Shown here one piece after another: positions 55,058 to 63,136 of a stretch of 64,000 bases of DNA. Positions within the stretch are counted from its first letter, which is position 1; every line of letters starts with the position of its first letter. The stretch is taken from assembly GCF_017656155.1 (NCBI RefSeq), contig NZ_JACDOH010000002.1:186001-250000 (forward strand), in the 5' to 3' direction. The translations under genes were made by a program, and so were the position numbers. The notes below the pieces were generated by a model. It made no database searches, was not told the origin of the DNA, and was given only the letters and a program-made list of their open reading frames with translations. The stretch is from Thermosyntropha sp. Lineage in GTDB: Bacteria; Bacillota; Syntrophomonadia; Syntrophomonadales; Syntrophomonadaceae.

Positions 55058-55984
55058 TTATAAAACTGAACTAATAACTCGTAACGCATTATCTTTTAAT
55101 ATGCCTTTAATTTCTTTTTTCGTAAAACCTTTTCCTTTAAGCAATTCTGTCCAAATTGAATATTCCTCTATTCCTGACATAACAATATTATCGGCACCAT
55201 CAAAATCTGAACCTAACCCAATATACTCCGTTCCTATAAGTTCTGATATGTATACTATATGATTTAACAAATCTTCTAAAGCAGCTGATCCTTGAGCTAC
55301 AAAACTACAAACTTGAGTAATCCCTATTATTCCTTTATTTTGAGCTAATGCTTTAAGCTGGTCATCATTTAAATTCCTAGGATGAGGACAAAGTTTGTAG
55401 GCATTGGCATGAGTAACCATTATCGGTTTATTATAATTTTCTAAAACATCAAAAAAAGATTTTTGAGATATATGGGATAAATCAATAATTATACCCAGTT
55501 TTTCCGCTTTATTCACAATATCCCTTCCCAATTTGCTTAACCCGCCAGCACCTTCTCCTTCTTCTACTCCATCAGCCAAAAGATTGCGCCTGTTCCAGGT
55601 TAATCCTAAACTGCGCAGTCCCAGACGATAGAGTAAATATAAAATGTCAACATCAGGACCGATTGCTTCAGCTCCTTCTAAATGAAGCACACATCCTATT
55701 TTATTTATGTTGTCCATATTATCCTGAATATCTTTATAACTTTTTACCAGATACAAATAATTCTGATTTTTATCAAATTCATAATAAAACTTTTCTATCT
55801 GCTTTAAAATATCACGCAAAACTATGTTGCTGTCCGAAGGCATAGAAAAAAGAGAAAAAAATTGCAGAAAAATACCTGCGTTTAAAGCACGTTTCAAATC
55901 AAAATGACAGGTATTCTCCCATAATCCTTCATTAGTTTTGAGTAACAGATAAATAGTATCACAATGTAAATCTATAATGTTCAA
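55058..55984 (-). CDS. Membrane dipeptidase family (peptidase M19)
   Basis: 308 residues, renal-dipeptidase fold. N-terminal IIDLHCDTIYLL with zinc His and Asp, HLEGAEAIG (bridging Glu), IIDLSHISQKSFFDVL, MVTHANAYKLCPHPRNLND, and GLGSDFDG near the end. It hydrolyses dipeptides, possibly D-amino-acid-containing ones. Start TTG 55984 follows AAGGAGGAT. It is followed 24 bp later by the PHP gene. Confidence 0.93.
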   Translation of the reverse strand: MNIIDLHCDTIYLLLKTNEGLWENTCHFDLKRALNAGIFLQFFSLFSMPSDSNIVLRDILKQIEKFYYEFDKNQNYLYLVKSYKDIQDNMDNINKIGCVLHLEGAEAIGPDVDILYLLYRLGLRSLGLTWNRRNLLADGVEEGEGAGGLSKLGRDIVNKAEKLGIIIDLSHISQKSFFDVLENYNKPIMVTHANAYKLCPHPRNLNDDQLKALAQNKGIIGITQVCSFVAQGSAALEDLLNHIVYISELIGTEYIGLGSDFDGADNIVMSGIEEYSIWTELLKGKGFTKKEIKGILKDNALRVISSVL

Positions 55985-56047
55985 CTTTATCCTCCTTAAG
56001 CAAAAGTATAAGTATTCACATGTATAATTATAAATATAAAGAATAAA

Positions 56048-56067
56048 AACCTGCTTTAAAGCAGGTT
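56048..56067 (-). terminator. Intrinsic terminator after spoVS
   Basis: Palindrome AACCTGCTTT/AAAGCAGGTT followed by TTTTATTC on the minus strand. Confidence 0.75.
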
Positions 56068-56107
56068 CACTATTATTTGAGGTTCATTCCCTCTCCCATG
56101 AGCAGAG

Positions 56108-56368
56108 CTATCTGGGTTCAACTATTAGTTTAATAGCAGTTCTTTCTTCTCCATCAATCATTATGTCTGTAAAAGCGGGTATACAAATTAAGTCCATACC
56201 GCTAGGTGCTACAAACCCTCGAGCTATGGCAATGGCCTTAATAGCTTGATTAATAGCTCCGGCACCAATTGCCTGAATCTCTGCGGCACCTTTTTCTCTT
56301 AAAACCCCTGCCAGTGCTCCTGCCACTGAATTTGGACTAGATTTAGCTGAAACCTTTAATACCTCCAT
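56108..56368 (-). CDS. spoVS: Stage V sporulation protein S
   Basis: 86 residues: MEVLKVSAKSSPNSVAGALA, AIGAGAINQAIKAIAIARGF and the tail TDIMIDGEERTAIKLIVEPR are nearly invariant in SpoVS, an Alba-like small nucleic-acid-binding protein needed for normal sporulation in Bacillus. ATG 56368 follows GGGGGTA. It lies downstream of ymdB on the same strand with about 100 bp between. Confidence 0.97.
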   Translation of the reverse strand: MEVLKVSAKSSPNSVAGALAGVLREKGAAEIQAIGAGAINQAIKAIAIARGFVAPSGMDLICIPAFTDIMIDGEERTAIKLIVEPR

Positions 56369-56475
56369 CAAATTACCCCCTCATATATTGTAATAATTAG
56401 ATAGTCTGCTCTGTAAATAAATATTCTAAGTACCAAAAAAAATTCCTGCTTGTTTAAAAAACAATTTTAAAATAT

Positions 56476-57264
56476 TTAATCATCCAGCATATATGAAAGA
56501 CGCATTATATCCACGACTTCATATTTATTATTATCATCGAGTGTTATTAAAACCCCCTGTAGCTGAGCAGATCCTCCTGCTACCTCGAATTTTGTCGGTC
56601 TTTGTGTCAAAAATTTTTCAATAACCGACTTTTTTTCCATTCCTAATATTGAATCACGCGGCCCGGTCATTCCCAAATCAGTAATATATGCCGTTCCTTC
56701 AGGAAGAATTCTTTCATCTGCCGTCTGTATGTGGGTATGAGTTCCCAGAACAGCAGTTACCCTCCCATCAAAATAATAAGCAAAAGCCAACTTCTCCGAT
56801 GTAGCTTCAGCATGGAAATCAACAATAATAATATCAGCCTTACCCTCTATTTCTTTTAAAATTCCCTCCATAACCCTAAAGGGGCAATCCAAAGATTGCA
56901 AAAAAACCCGTCCTGATAAATTTACTACTGCTATTTTCACCCCTAAACCAGCATTATATATATGATATCCTTGTCCTGGACAATAAGGAGGATAATTAGC
57001 AGGTCTTATAAGCCTCGGTTCATCATCAATAAAAGTGTTTATTTCTTTGTTATCCCATACATGGTTACCCATTGTCAACACATCAATATTGCAGCTCAAA
57101 AGTTCTTCCATTACACTGCGGGAAAGTCCTCTGCCACCGGCAGCATTTTCTGCATTGGCAATAGTAAAAACCACATTATACTCCTTTTGGACATTAGATA
57201 AAATACTTTTTATTGCTCTTCTTCCAGGTCTTCCTACAATATCTCCAATTACTAAGATGTTCAA
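56476..57264 (-). CDS. ymdB: YmdB-family metallophosphoesterase
   Basis: 262 residues. Metal-binding motifs: LVIGDIVGRPGRRA, NAENAAGGRGLS, MGNHVWDNKEI, DFHAEATSEK, VLGTHTHIQTADE and MTGPRDSILG. In Bacillus, YmdB is a 2',3'-cyclic nucleotide phosphodiesterase tied to biofilm choice and can affect RNase Y. It lies directly downstream of rny, separated by a terminator. Start TTG 57264 follows GGAGG. Confidence 0.94.
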   Translation of the reverse strand: MNILVIGDIVGRPGRRAIKSILSNVQKEYNVVFTIANAENAAGGRGLSRSVMEELLSCNIDVLTMGNHVWDNKEINTFIDDEPRLIRPANYPPYCPGQGYHIYNAGLGVKIAVVNLSGRVFLQSLDCPFRVMEGILKEIEGKADIIIVDFHAEATSEKLAFAYYFDGRVTAVLGTHTHIQTADERILPEGTAYITDLGMTGPRDSILGMEKKSVIEKFLTQRPTKFEVAGGSAQLQGVLITLDDNNKYEVVDIMRLSYMLDD

Positions 57265-57380
57265 GGTTCAACCTCCACATACAAAAATATGAAATACATA
57301 AAAAATTTTACCCTAAAAATTGATAACTGAAACTTCTACATTCCTCCAAAAAATCCTGCCATAAAATATTTTTCAAAAAG

Positions 57381-57406
57381 AAACAGGGCTATCATTAACC
57401 CTGTTT
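57381..57406 (-). terminator. Intrinsic terminator after rny
   Basis: 8-bp stem AAACAGGG / CCCTGTTT with a 10-nt loop, followed by CTTTTTG on the minus strand, 12 bp beyond the rny stop. Confidence 0.7.
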
Positions 57407-57418
57407 AAAAGCCGAAAA

Positions 57419-58960
57419 TTACTTCGCATATTCAACTGCTCTAGTTTCCCGAATAACCACTACCTTAATCTGTCCCGGATAATCTAAATCTTCCTCAATC
57501 TTTTTAGCTATATTACGCGACAGATTGATAGCTTCTAAATCATCAATCTCTTCTGGTTTAACTATTATTCTGACTTCTCTTCCCGCCTGAATAGCATAAG
57601 ATTTTTCTACTCCCGGGAAGGAATCAGCCAGCTGTTCCAATTTTTCCAAACGCTTAATATATGCTTCCAAAGTTTCTCTGCGGGCTCCCGGACGTGATGC
57701 CGATATAGCATCGGCAGCTTGTACTAAAACTGCTTCAATGCTTTCAGCTTCAATATCACCGTGATGAGCAGCAATCGCATGGATTACTTCTTTGCTTTCC
57801 CTGTATTTTTTCGCTAAATCTACACCTATTTCAATATGAGGTCCAGCAACTTCATGGTCAACTGCTTTGCCTATATCGTGCAAAAGACCGGCACGCTTTG
57901 CCAGCATTACATCAACGTCCAGCTCAGCAGCCATAATGCCCGCAAGATGAGCAACCTCAATCGAATGTTTCAAAACATTCTGTCCATAGCTGGTGCGGTA
58001 TTTTAATCTTCCTAGAAGCTTTATAAGCTCTGGATGAAGACCGTGTACCCCTACTTCAAAAGCGGCTTGTTCACCAGTTTCGCGGATTTCCTGCTCAATC
58101 TCTTTTCTTGCCTTTTCCAGCATTTCCTCAATCCTGGCAGGATGAATCCTCCCATCTGAAACTAGGTTTTCCAAAGCCAGTCTTGCAATTTCACGACGAA
58201 TAGGATCAAATGAAGACAAGATAACTGCTTCCGGCGTATCATCTATTATAAGATCCACTCCAGATAAACTTTCAAAAGCTCTAATATTTCTTCCTTCACG
58301 ACCTATTATTCTGCCTTTCATTTCATCATTAGGCAATGCCACTACTGATACTGTAGTTTCAGAAACTACATCAGCAGCACATTTTTGGATAGCAAGAGTC
58401 ACAATGTTTTTGGCTCTTTTCTCAGCCTCTTCCCTTGCTTCTGCCTCAATATTCTTAATCATTACTGCAGTTTCTTGCCTGATTTGCTGCTCTACATTGT
58501 TGAGCAGCAGCTCACGCGCTTCTTCACAGGTTAAACCTGAAAGACGTTCTAATTCTTTAAGCTGCTGGCTGCGAATAATTTCTATATCATGTTGAGTTCT
58601 CTCTATTTCTCTTTCCTTTTCATTAAGTAAGGCCTCTTTTTTTTCAATATTTTCGGTTTTCTTATCCAGCAGTTCTTCTTTTTGAATTACTCTTCTTTCT
58701 AAACGGTCGAGTTCTCTTCTTCTTTCTCTAAGCTCTCTTTCCGCTTCCTGACGGTTACGGTGTATTTCATCTTTAGCTTCTAAAAGCATTTCTTTTTGTT
58801 TGGCTTCAGCCTTCTTTACAGCTTCTTCTACAATTTTTGCCGCTTCCTCTTCTGCCGCACCTATTTTGCTCTCAGCTATGAATTTTCGTCCATAATATCC
58901 TGCAGCAAGGCCTACTACCAGAGAAATAATTATAATTATAAAACTTACAAACGAACTAAT
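57419..58960 (-). CDS. rny: Ribonuclease Y, apparent AUU start
   Basis: 513 residues when begun at AUU 58960. N-terminal membrane helix ([20 protein letters not shown]), a long charged coiled coil (about 30-190), a KH domain with [12 protein letters not shown], and an HD domain ([13 protein letters not shown]) that carries the endoribonuclease site. It starts mRNA decay at the membrane. The first in-frame ATG is at 58789 and would remove the helix and 57 residues that align well with Bacillus RNase Y (e.g. [14 protein letters not shown]). No ATG, GTG or TTG lies in frame between the stop upstream and there; ATT at 58960 is ten bases after GGAGG. Expression may be controlled by the long leader upstream. 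Confidence 0.93.
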   Translation of the reverse strand: MSSFVSFIIIIISLVVGLAAGYYGRKFIAESKIGAAEEEAAKIVEEAVKKAEAKQKEMLLEAKDEIHRNRQEAERELRERRRELDRLERRVIQKEELLDKKTENIEKKEALLNEKEREIERTQHDIEIIRSQQLKELERLSGLTCEEARELLLNNVEQQIRQETAVMIKNIEAEAREEAEKRAKNIVTLAIQKCAADVVSETTVSVVALPNDEMKGRIIGREGRNIRAFESLSGVDLIIDDTPEAVILSSFDPIRREIARLALENLVSDGRIHPARIEEMLEKARKEIEQEIRETGEQAAFEVGVHGLHPELIKLLGRLKYRTSYGQNVLKHSIEVAHLAGIMAAELDVDVMLAKRAGLLHDIGKAVDHEVAGPHIEIGVDLAKKYRESKEVIHAIAAHHGDIEAESIEAVLVQAADAISASRPGARRETLEAYIKRLEKLEQLADSFPGVEKSYAIQAGREVRIIVKPEEIDDLEAINLSRNIAKKIEEDLDYPGQIKVVVIRETRAVEYAK

Positions 58961-59029
58961 CCTGAACTCACCTCCCTTACATAAAATTTTACATTTTATT
59001 CAATTTTAAAAAATTTAAATATAAAAAAT

Positions 59030-59051
59030 AAAACCGAGTAAACTCGGTTTT
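59030..59051 (-). terminator. Intrinsic terminator in front of rny
   Basis: AAAACCGAGT / ACTCGGTTTT stem followed by ATTTTTTAT on the minus strand. It lies 70 bases upstream of the rny start and about 450 bases after recA; the T tract is only on the minus-strand side. Confidence 0.85.
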
Positions 59052-59054
59052 ACA

Positions 59055-59454
59055 GAAGTCTAAAAAACCTATTTAAAAATTCAGTTACTTTCATAAAATG
59101 TTCATTTATTGTTTTAAATAAACATAAAAATAACTCATTATTACCTTAACCTAATAGACATTTGAAATATATACCCCTTTCGTTCAAACCAGTTTACCAA
59201 TTTATAACAAATTCTACTGATGAAGCCCTTTATAACATTTATAAATCTTAATACATTAATATCACCAGTAAAATAATATAACCGGTGTCTCTATTACCCT
59301 CTATACCATATAAACCGGTTGTATTTATCAATAAATCGGATAGTTTTCTTTTAACTGGTTTACCCGCAAAGCAATATATATCAAACCATTACTTTCATTA
59401 TTTATATAAAAAATTATTTGTCTCTATGGTCAAGTTAAATAGGTTTAAGACTTC
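59055..59454. repeat. Terminal inverted repeat / long-range helix pair
   Basis: Left arm 59055-59076 (GAAGTCT, five As in the bulge area, then ACCTATTTAA) and right arm 59435-59454 are inverted copies with one small indel. I see no clear target-site duplication outside the arms. It can be read as the closing helix of an RNA or as ends of a small inserted element. Confidence 0.6.
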
Positions 59455-59473
59455 CAACCGAAGTTCTATTTAG

Positions 59474-59502
59474 ATTTTAGTAAGTTTATACATAAGTGTC
59501 AA
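59474..59502 (-). promoter_or_regulatory. Promoter overlapping the recA stop codon
   Basis: TTGACA (59502-59497), 17-bp spacer, TAAAAT (59479-59474) on the minus strand. The TGA of recA is part of the -35 box. It should start a transcript near 59467 that runs toward rny. Confidence 0.7.
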
Positions 59503-60533
59503 GCATCCTCACCTACATTAAGATTTGCTTCACTTTTTTTTAGCATGTCGATAATCTTTTGCTCAAGCATATTATAAAACTCAGGGTTATTCTTTATATA
59601 CTCTTTTGCATTTTCTCTACCCTGCCCCAAGCGCTCTCCATTATAGGAATACCAGGATCCGCTTTTCTGAATTATCTCAAGTGAAACAGCAATATCCAAC
59701 AAATCTCCCTCTCTTGATATACCTGTCCCATACATTATATCAAACTCAGCAGTTTTAAAAGGCGGAGCTACCTTATTTTTTACTACTTTAACTTTAGTCC
59801 GGTTACCTATAAGTTCAGTTCCCTGCTTTATCGGATCTCCTTTCCTAACTTCAATCCTTACTGAAGAATAAAATTTTAAAGCTCTTCCTCCGGTGGTAGT
59901 TTCATTGCTTCCATAAACTACTCCTACTTTTTCTCTAATCTGATTTATAAAAACACAAACTGTTCTCGATTTGCTAATATGTGCAGTTAATTTACGCAAA
60001 GCCTGAGACATTAATCTGGCCTGTAAACCTACATGCACATCTCCCATTTCTCCTTCAAGTTCAGCCTTAGGAACTAAAGCAGCTACAGAATCTATAACTA
60101 TTACATCAATAGCACCGCTTCTAACCAATGCCTCGGCAATTTCCAAAGCCTGTTCCCCTGAATCAGGCTGTGCCACCAAAAGATTATCTATATCAACCCC
60201 CAATTTTTTAGCATAAAGGGGATCTAAAGCATGTTCCGCATCGATAAAAGCAGCCATTCCTCCATCTTTTTGAGCCTGGGCAATAACATGCAGGGCCACC
60301 GTAGTTTTCCCTGATGATTCCGGACCGAATATTTCTACTACTCTGCCCCGCGGCAGTCCTCCCACTCCTAGAGCTAAATCAAGCGAAATACATCCGGTAG
60401 GGATAACTTCAACATTCATAGCAGCAGCTTCTCCCAACCGCATAATTGAACCTTTACCAAATTGCTTCTCAATATTTTTAATAGCACTGTTTAAGGCCTC
60501 TATTTTCCCCTGATTATTTTCTAAATTATCCAT
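59499..60533 (-). CDS. recA: Recombinase RecA
   Basis: About 344 residues. Walker [13 protein letters not shown], [18 protein letters not shown] block ([17 protein letters not shown]), [11 protein letters not shown], loop L2 [25 protein letters not shown] and an acidic tail. It drives homologous recombination and the SOS response. ATG 60533 follows GAGGAGG; the Met at 60548 lies inside the LexA box. It has its own SOS-controlled promoter. recX, often downstream in Firmicutes, is absent; the long rny leader lies there instead. Confidence 0.98.
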   Translation of the reverse strand: MDNLENNQGKIEALNSAIKNIEKQFGKGSIMRLGEAAAMNVEVIPTGCISLDLALGVGGLPRGRVVEIFGPESSGKTTVALHVIAQAQKDGGMAAFIDAEHALDPLYAKKLGVDIDNLLVAQPDSGEQALEIAEALVRSGAIDVIVIDSVAALVPKAELEGEMGDVHVGLQARLMSQALRKLTAHISKSRTVCVFINQIREKVGVVYGSNETTTGGRALKFYSSVRIEVRKGDPIKQGTELIGNRTKVKVVKNKVAPPFKTAEFDIMYGTGISREGDLLDIAVSLEIIQKSGSWYSYNGERLGQGRENAKEYIKNNPEFYNMLEQKIIDMLKKSEANLNVGEDA

Positions 60534-60545
60534 AAGCGTCCTCCT

Positions 60546-60559
60546 CAAACATATGTTCG
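60546..60559 (-). promoter_or_regulatory. LexA (SOS) box of recA
   Basis: CGAACATATGTTTG on the minus strand is a perfect match to the Gram-positive LexA consensus CGAACRNRYGTTYG. It lies between the recA promoter and its ribosome binding site, so LexA would block transcription until DNA damage. Confidence 0.93.
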
Positions 60560-60565
60560 AATTTT

Positions 60566-60595
60566 ATTCTAAAACACATTCCCTTAAAATGTCAA
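60566..60595 (-). promoter_or_regulatory. Sigma-A promoter of recA
   Basis: TTGACA (60595-60590), 18-bp spacer, TAGAAT (60571-60566). The start would be just before the LexA box. Confidence 0.75.
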
Positions 60596-60606
60596 GGCAA
60601 AATATC

Positions 60607-61167
60607 TTACCCTTTTAATACAAAATTATGGTTAACCTTATAAACCGGTCCGCTTGGATAAAGATAGCTTTCCATAAGGGCAAAACTTTCTACCCTGAAT
60701 TCATAATTTTTTAACTTTTGATTCATAGCATAAACTTTGCCTATAATCTTATCTTGATTAACTTCTGATCGTATTCTTCCTAAAGTCAGATGAAAATTCC
60801 TTTTCCTTTCACTTTCAAAATCAAGCTCATTAAGATAAGCATCTATTCTTTCACCAAGAAAATGAGCTTTATCAAGCTCACCATTTACACCAATCCATAA
60901 AACCCTGGGACAATGACGATCAGGAAAAAACCCCATACTATCAAGCTTTAAATTAAATGGTTCTGAGCTTTCTGCTGCATTTGACAAACAATTCCTTATC
61001 TTAGGCACTTTAAAATCATCTACTTCTCCCAAAAATTTTAAGGTTATATGATAATTTTCATATTCCACCCACTTGACATCGCCTTTCAAAGCTTTCAGTT
61101 CTTCTTTTATACTATAGGCATACTGTTTTATTTCATCAGGTACAGGAATAGCTACAAAAAGCCGCAT
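60607..61167 (-). CDS. thpR: RNA 2',3'-cyclic phosphodiesterase (ThpR/LigT)
   Basis: 186 residues of the 2H phosphoesterase family. The two H-x-T-x motifs are YHITLKFLG (about residue 45) and FHLTLGRI (about 130). It opens 2',3'-cyclic phosphates on RNA ends. It lies 1 bp after cinA and just before recA, as in many Firmicutes. Confidence 0.94.
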   Translation of the reverse strand: MRLFVAIPVPDEIKQYAYSIKEELKALKGDVKWVEYENYHITLKFLGEVDDFKVPKIRNCLSNAAESSEPFNLKLDSMGFFPDRHCPRVLWIGVNGELDKAHFLGERIDAYLNELDFESERKRNFHLTLGRIRSEVNQDKIIGKVYAMNQKLKNYEFRVESFALMESYLYPSGPVYKVNHNFVLKG

Positions 61168-61168
61168 T

Positions 61169-62422
61169 CTAAATCTCTCCTCTTAGTAATTCTCTTCTTA
61201 TAAGGTCTAATGCAGTTTTAGCTGATAATATTCTTACTATCTCGCGGTCACCTGCAAAATTCATCTTTTTAACTACATTTCTTTCCAAGCTTCCCACAGC
61301 GATGTAAACTAATCCTACTGGTTTTTTTTCACTTCCACCTCCAGGCCCAGCTATCCCGGTAATTGCTGCACCCATCTGAGCTCCAGAAAGTTCAAGAATT
61401 CCTTTAAGCATTTCCCGGGCAGTTTCTTCACTAACTGCGCCATAAGTGCTTAAAGTCTGGGATTTAACTCCTAAAATCTTTTCTTTAGCCTCATTGCTGT
61501 AAGTAACAACTCCACCCCAAAAATATTCGGAACTTCCGGGCAAATCTGTAATCATTTTGGCCAGCAGACCGCCGGTACAGGATTCGGCAAAAGCTAAATT
61601 AATATTTCGCTTCCTGGCCAGTTTTGCCACTACCGATGATAAGGTATCATCGGTAAAACCATAAATATATTCACCAATTCTTTCTTCAATTTCACCGGCT
61701 ATCTCTTCCAATATTTTTTCGCTATCTTCTCCGCTCTCATTTTCAACAGTCAGTTTTATATAAACTTCCCCCTGCCGAGCTAATAAAGCAATATTCACTC
61801 CACGCGAATTATTAATAATATCAGCCATTTTTTCTTCTATCTGTGATTCTCCCAATCCAAAAACCTTAATCGTTTTTTGAACTGCCTTAGATATTGACAG
61901 GCTAAAATCCCGTTTAAGAAGAGGAATCACCTCATTATCAAACATTGAGGACATTTCAGCAGGCGGACCTGGCAGTAATATAACTGCCTTGCCATCCTTA
62001 ATAAGATACATACCAGAGGCAGTGCCTTTATAGTTTTTTAAGCGTACAGCCCCTTTAGGAAACATAGCCTGTTTTTTATTACATTCCGGCATTTCACGAT
62101 TCCGGCGGGCAAAAAATTCTTTAAGCCTTTCTAATTCTTCATCTATAAGTTCCATTTTCACATCCATAACTTCACAGGCTACTTCTTTAGTCAAATCATC
62201 TGTAGTTGGCCCCAAACCACCTGTGGAAACAACTATATCAGCCTGTTCCAAAGCATCAACAAAAGCATTATATATAAATTCCCTGGTGTCACCTACTGTA
62301 CTTTTGCCTATAACCTTTATCCCTAAATCAGTAAGCTTCTCTGATATGTACACCGAATTAGTATCTAATGTCTCTCCGGTAATAAGTTCGGTTCCAGTAG
62401 ATATAACGTAAGCCTTTTTCAC
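61169..62422 (-). CDS. cinA: CinA-family protein (NMN amidohydrolase-type)
   Basis: 417 residues. N-terminal molybdopterin-binding-like (MoCF/COG1058) domain with VISTGTELITGETLDTNS, STGGLGPTTDDLTKE and LLPGPPAEM; C-terminal PncC domain (about 255-417) with FAESCTGGLLAKMITDLPGS and GIAGPGGGSEKKPVGLVYI. The family recycles NMN and ADP-ribose in pyridine nucleotide repair and is historically linked to competence. Start GTG 62422 follows GGGGATG. thpR follows directly. Confidence 0.94.
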   Translation of the reverse strand: MKKAYVISTGTELITGETLDTNSVYISEKLTDLGIKVIGKSTVGDTREFIYNAFVDALEQADIVVSTGGLGPTTDDLTKEVACEVMDVKMELIDEELERLKEFFARRNREMPECNKKQAMFPKGAVRLKNYKGTASGMYLIKDGKAVILLPGPPAEMSSMFDNEVIPLLKRDFSLSISKAVQKTIKVFGLGESQIEEKMADIINNSRGVNIALLARQGEVYIKLTVENESGEDSEKILEEIAGEIEERIGEYIYGFTDDTLSSVVAKLARKRNINLAFAESCTGGLLAKMITDLPGSSEYFWGGVVTYSNEAKEKILGVKSQTLSTYGAVSEETAREMLKGILELSGAQMGAAITGIAGPGGGSEKKPVGLVYIAVGSLERNVVKKMNFAGDREIVRILSAKTALDLIRRELLRGEI

Positions 62423-62547
62423 TATTTCATCCCCTTAAAGCAGCAAATATTGTTAAATTCACCTAATAAGTGTATGCTGTCAGCTATTTTTTTAATATAC
62501 ATATATATAATAAATTCTTTTAAAATTAATATTTCCCTGCTAAAAAT

Positions 62548-62576
62548 AAAAAACCCGACTTATGTCAGGCTTTTTT
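62548..62576 (-). terminator. Terminator overlapping the M41-like stop codon
   Basis: GCCTGAC / GTCGGGT stem (two G-T pairs) with an ATAA loop and a run of six Ts on the minus strand. The TGA stop of the M41-like gene lies inside the stem. Confidence 0.7.
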
Positions 62577-63093
62577 CCCAGATATAAAATCAATAAAACG
62601 CTCTCTTGTAAAAAATTCTTCCTCTCTTGTTCGTTCAGCCATAATATAGAGTAAATCCTTGTTTGCATTTAAAATATCCCGGGTTTTATCCTCCAACTCT
62701 CGAACTATTCTTTTGCTCTCATCATATACCAGCTTATCCGGCACATCTTCCATATTTATTACTCCTAAAGAAGATAATCCAGAAGCGATTATTTCCTTAG
62801 CCGTATCCCAGGCGCTGGCAAAATCTCCTTTGGCTCCTGTACTGCGATTTTCATATTTTAGTTCTTCAGCGACAGCACCTGCCAGGGCAATCATAATCTG
62901 CTTTTCCAGCTCCTCACGGGTATATAAATATTTGTCATTCCCCGGCGATTTTCTCATATACCCTAAAGACTTACCCCGGGGAACAATAGTAACTGAAGCA
63001 ACTGAACCGGGTTCAACCAGTTCACTCACCAGGGCATGTCCTATCTCATGAATGCTTACCCTTTCAACTTAATTCAAGTGCTGCCTCTTTCAT
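62565..63093 (-). CDS. Isolated FtsH-type (M41) zinc peptidase domain, frame-disrupted start
   Basis: The product contains the full M41 zinc site: HEIGHALVSELVEPG (HExxH) and, downstream, the third-ligand Asp in STGAKGDFASAWD, plus LYTREELEKQIMIALAGAVAEE and a late ERFIDFISGKKA. The AAA ATPase part of FtsH is missing; the upstream HD-GYP gene stops only about 45 bp before. A GTG at 63029 would cut off the HExxH. An ATG at 63093 after AAGGGAG reads MKEAALELS then TGA; a one-base shift there joins it to ERVSIHEIGH. So the gene is frameshifted (mutation or sequence error), or begins at AUU 63053 after AAAGGG. Function as a lone peptidase is inference. Confidence 0.6.
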
Positions 63094-63136
63094 TATACTC
63101 TCCCTTTTAAACAAAAGGCAAAATCTGAATAAAATA

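Larger units (their letters stand above)
59025..59467 (-). ncRNA. Candidate structured leader RNA of RNase Y (or separate ncRNA)
   Basis: Between recA and rny lie 538 bp without a convincing protein gene. A promoter overlaps the recA stop, and a terminator sits about 70 bases before the rny start. The segment between has complementary ends: 59454-59435 (GAAGTCTTAAACCTATTTAA) can pair with 59076-59055 over 19 bp with a small internal bulge. Inside are further short complements, for example AACCGGT/ACCGGTT, AAACCAGTT/AACTGGTTT and a C(UUCG)G tetraloop near the 5' end. This looks like a folded leader whose terminator could gate rny. No known riboswitch class is recognised; a mobile element with terminal inverted repeats is the main alternative. 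Confidence 0.45.

Noticed and set aside
57419-58789. RNase Y starting at the first ATG
   Set aside because: It would lack the membrane helix and a well-conserved part of the coiled coil, both of which are encoded in frame upstream.
59285-59473. Open frame on the plus strand inside the recA-rny gap
   Set aside because: No ribosome binding site, low-complexity translation, and it lies antisense to the promoter-terminator unit; it is treated as chance.
59053-59498. Decayed recX gene between recA and rny
   Set aside because: Reading the minus-strand interval by eye shows frequent stops in all frames and no RecX-like motif; the promoter and end helix explain the region better.
62565-63029. M41-like protein starting at GTG 63029
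   Set aside because: This start would remove the HExxH zinc motif, which lies in frame directly upstream, so it cannot be the functional N-terminus.
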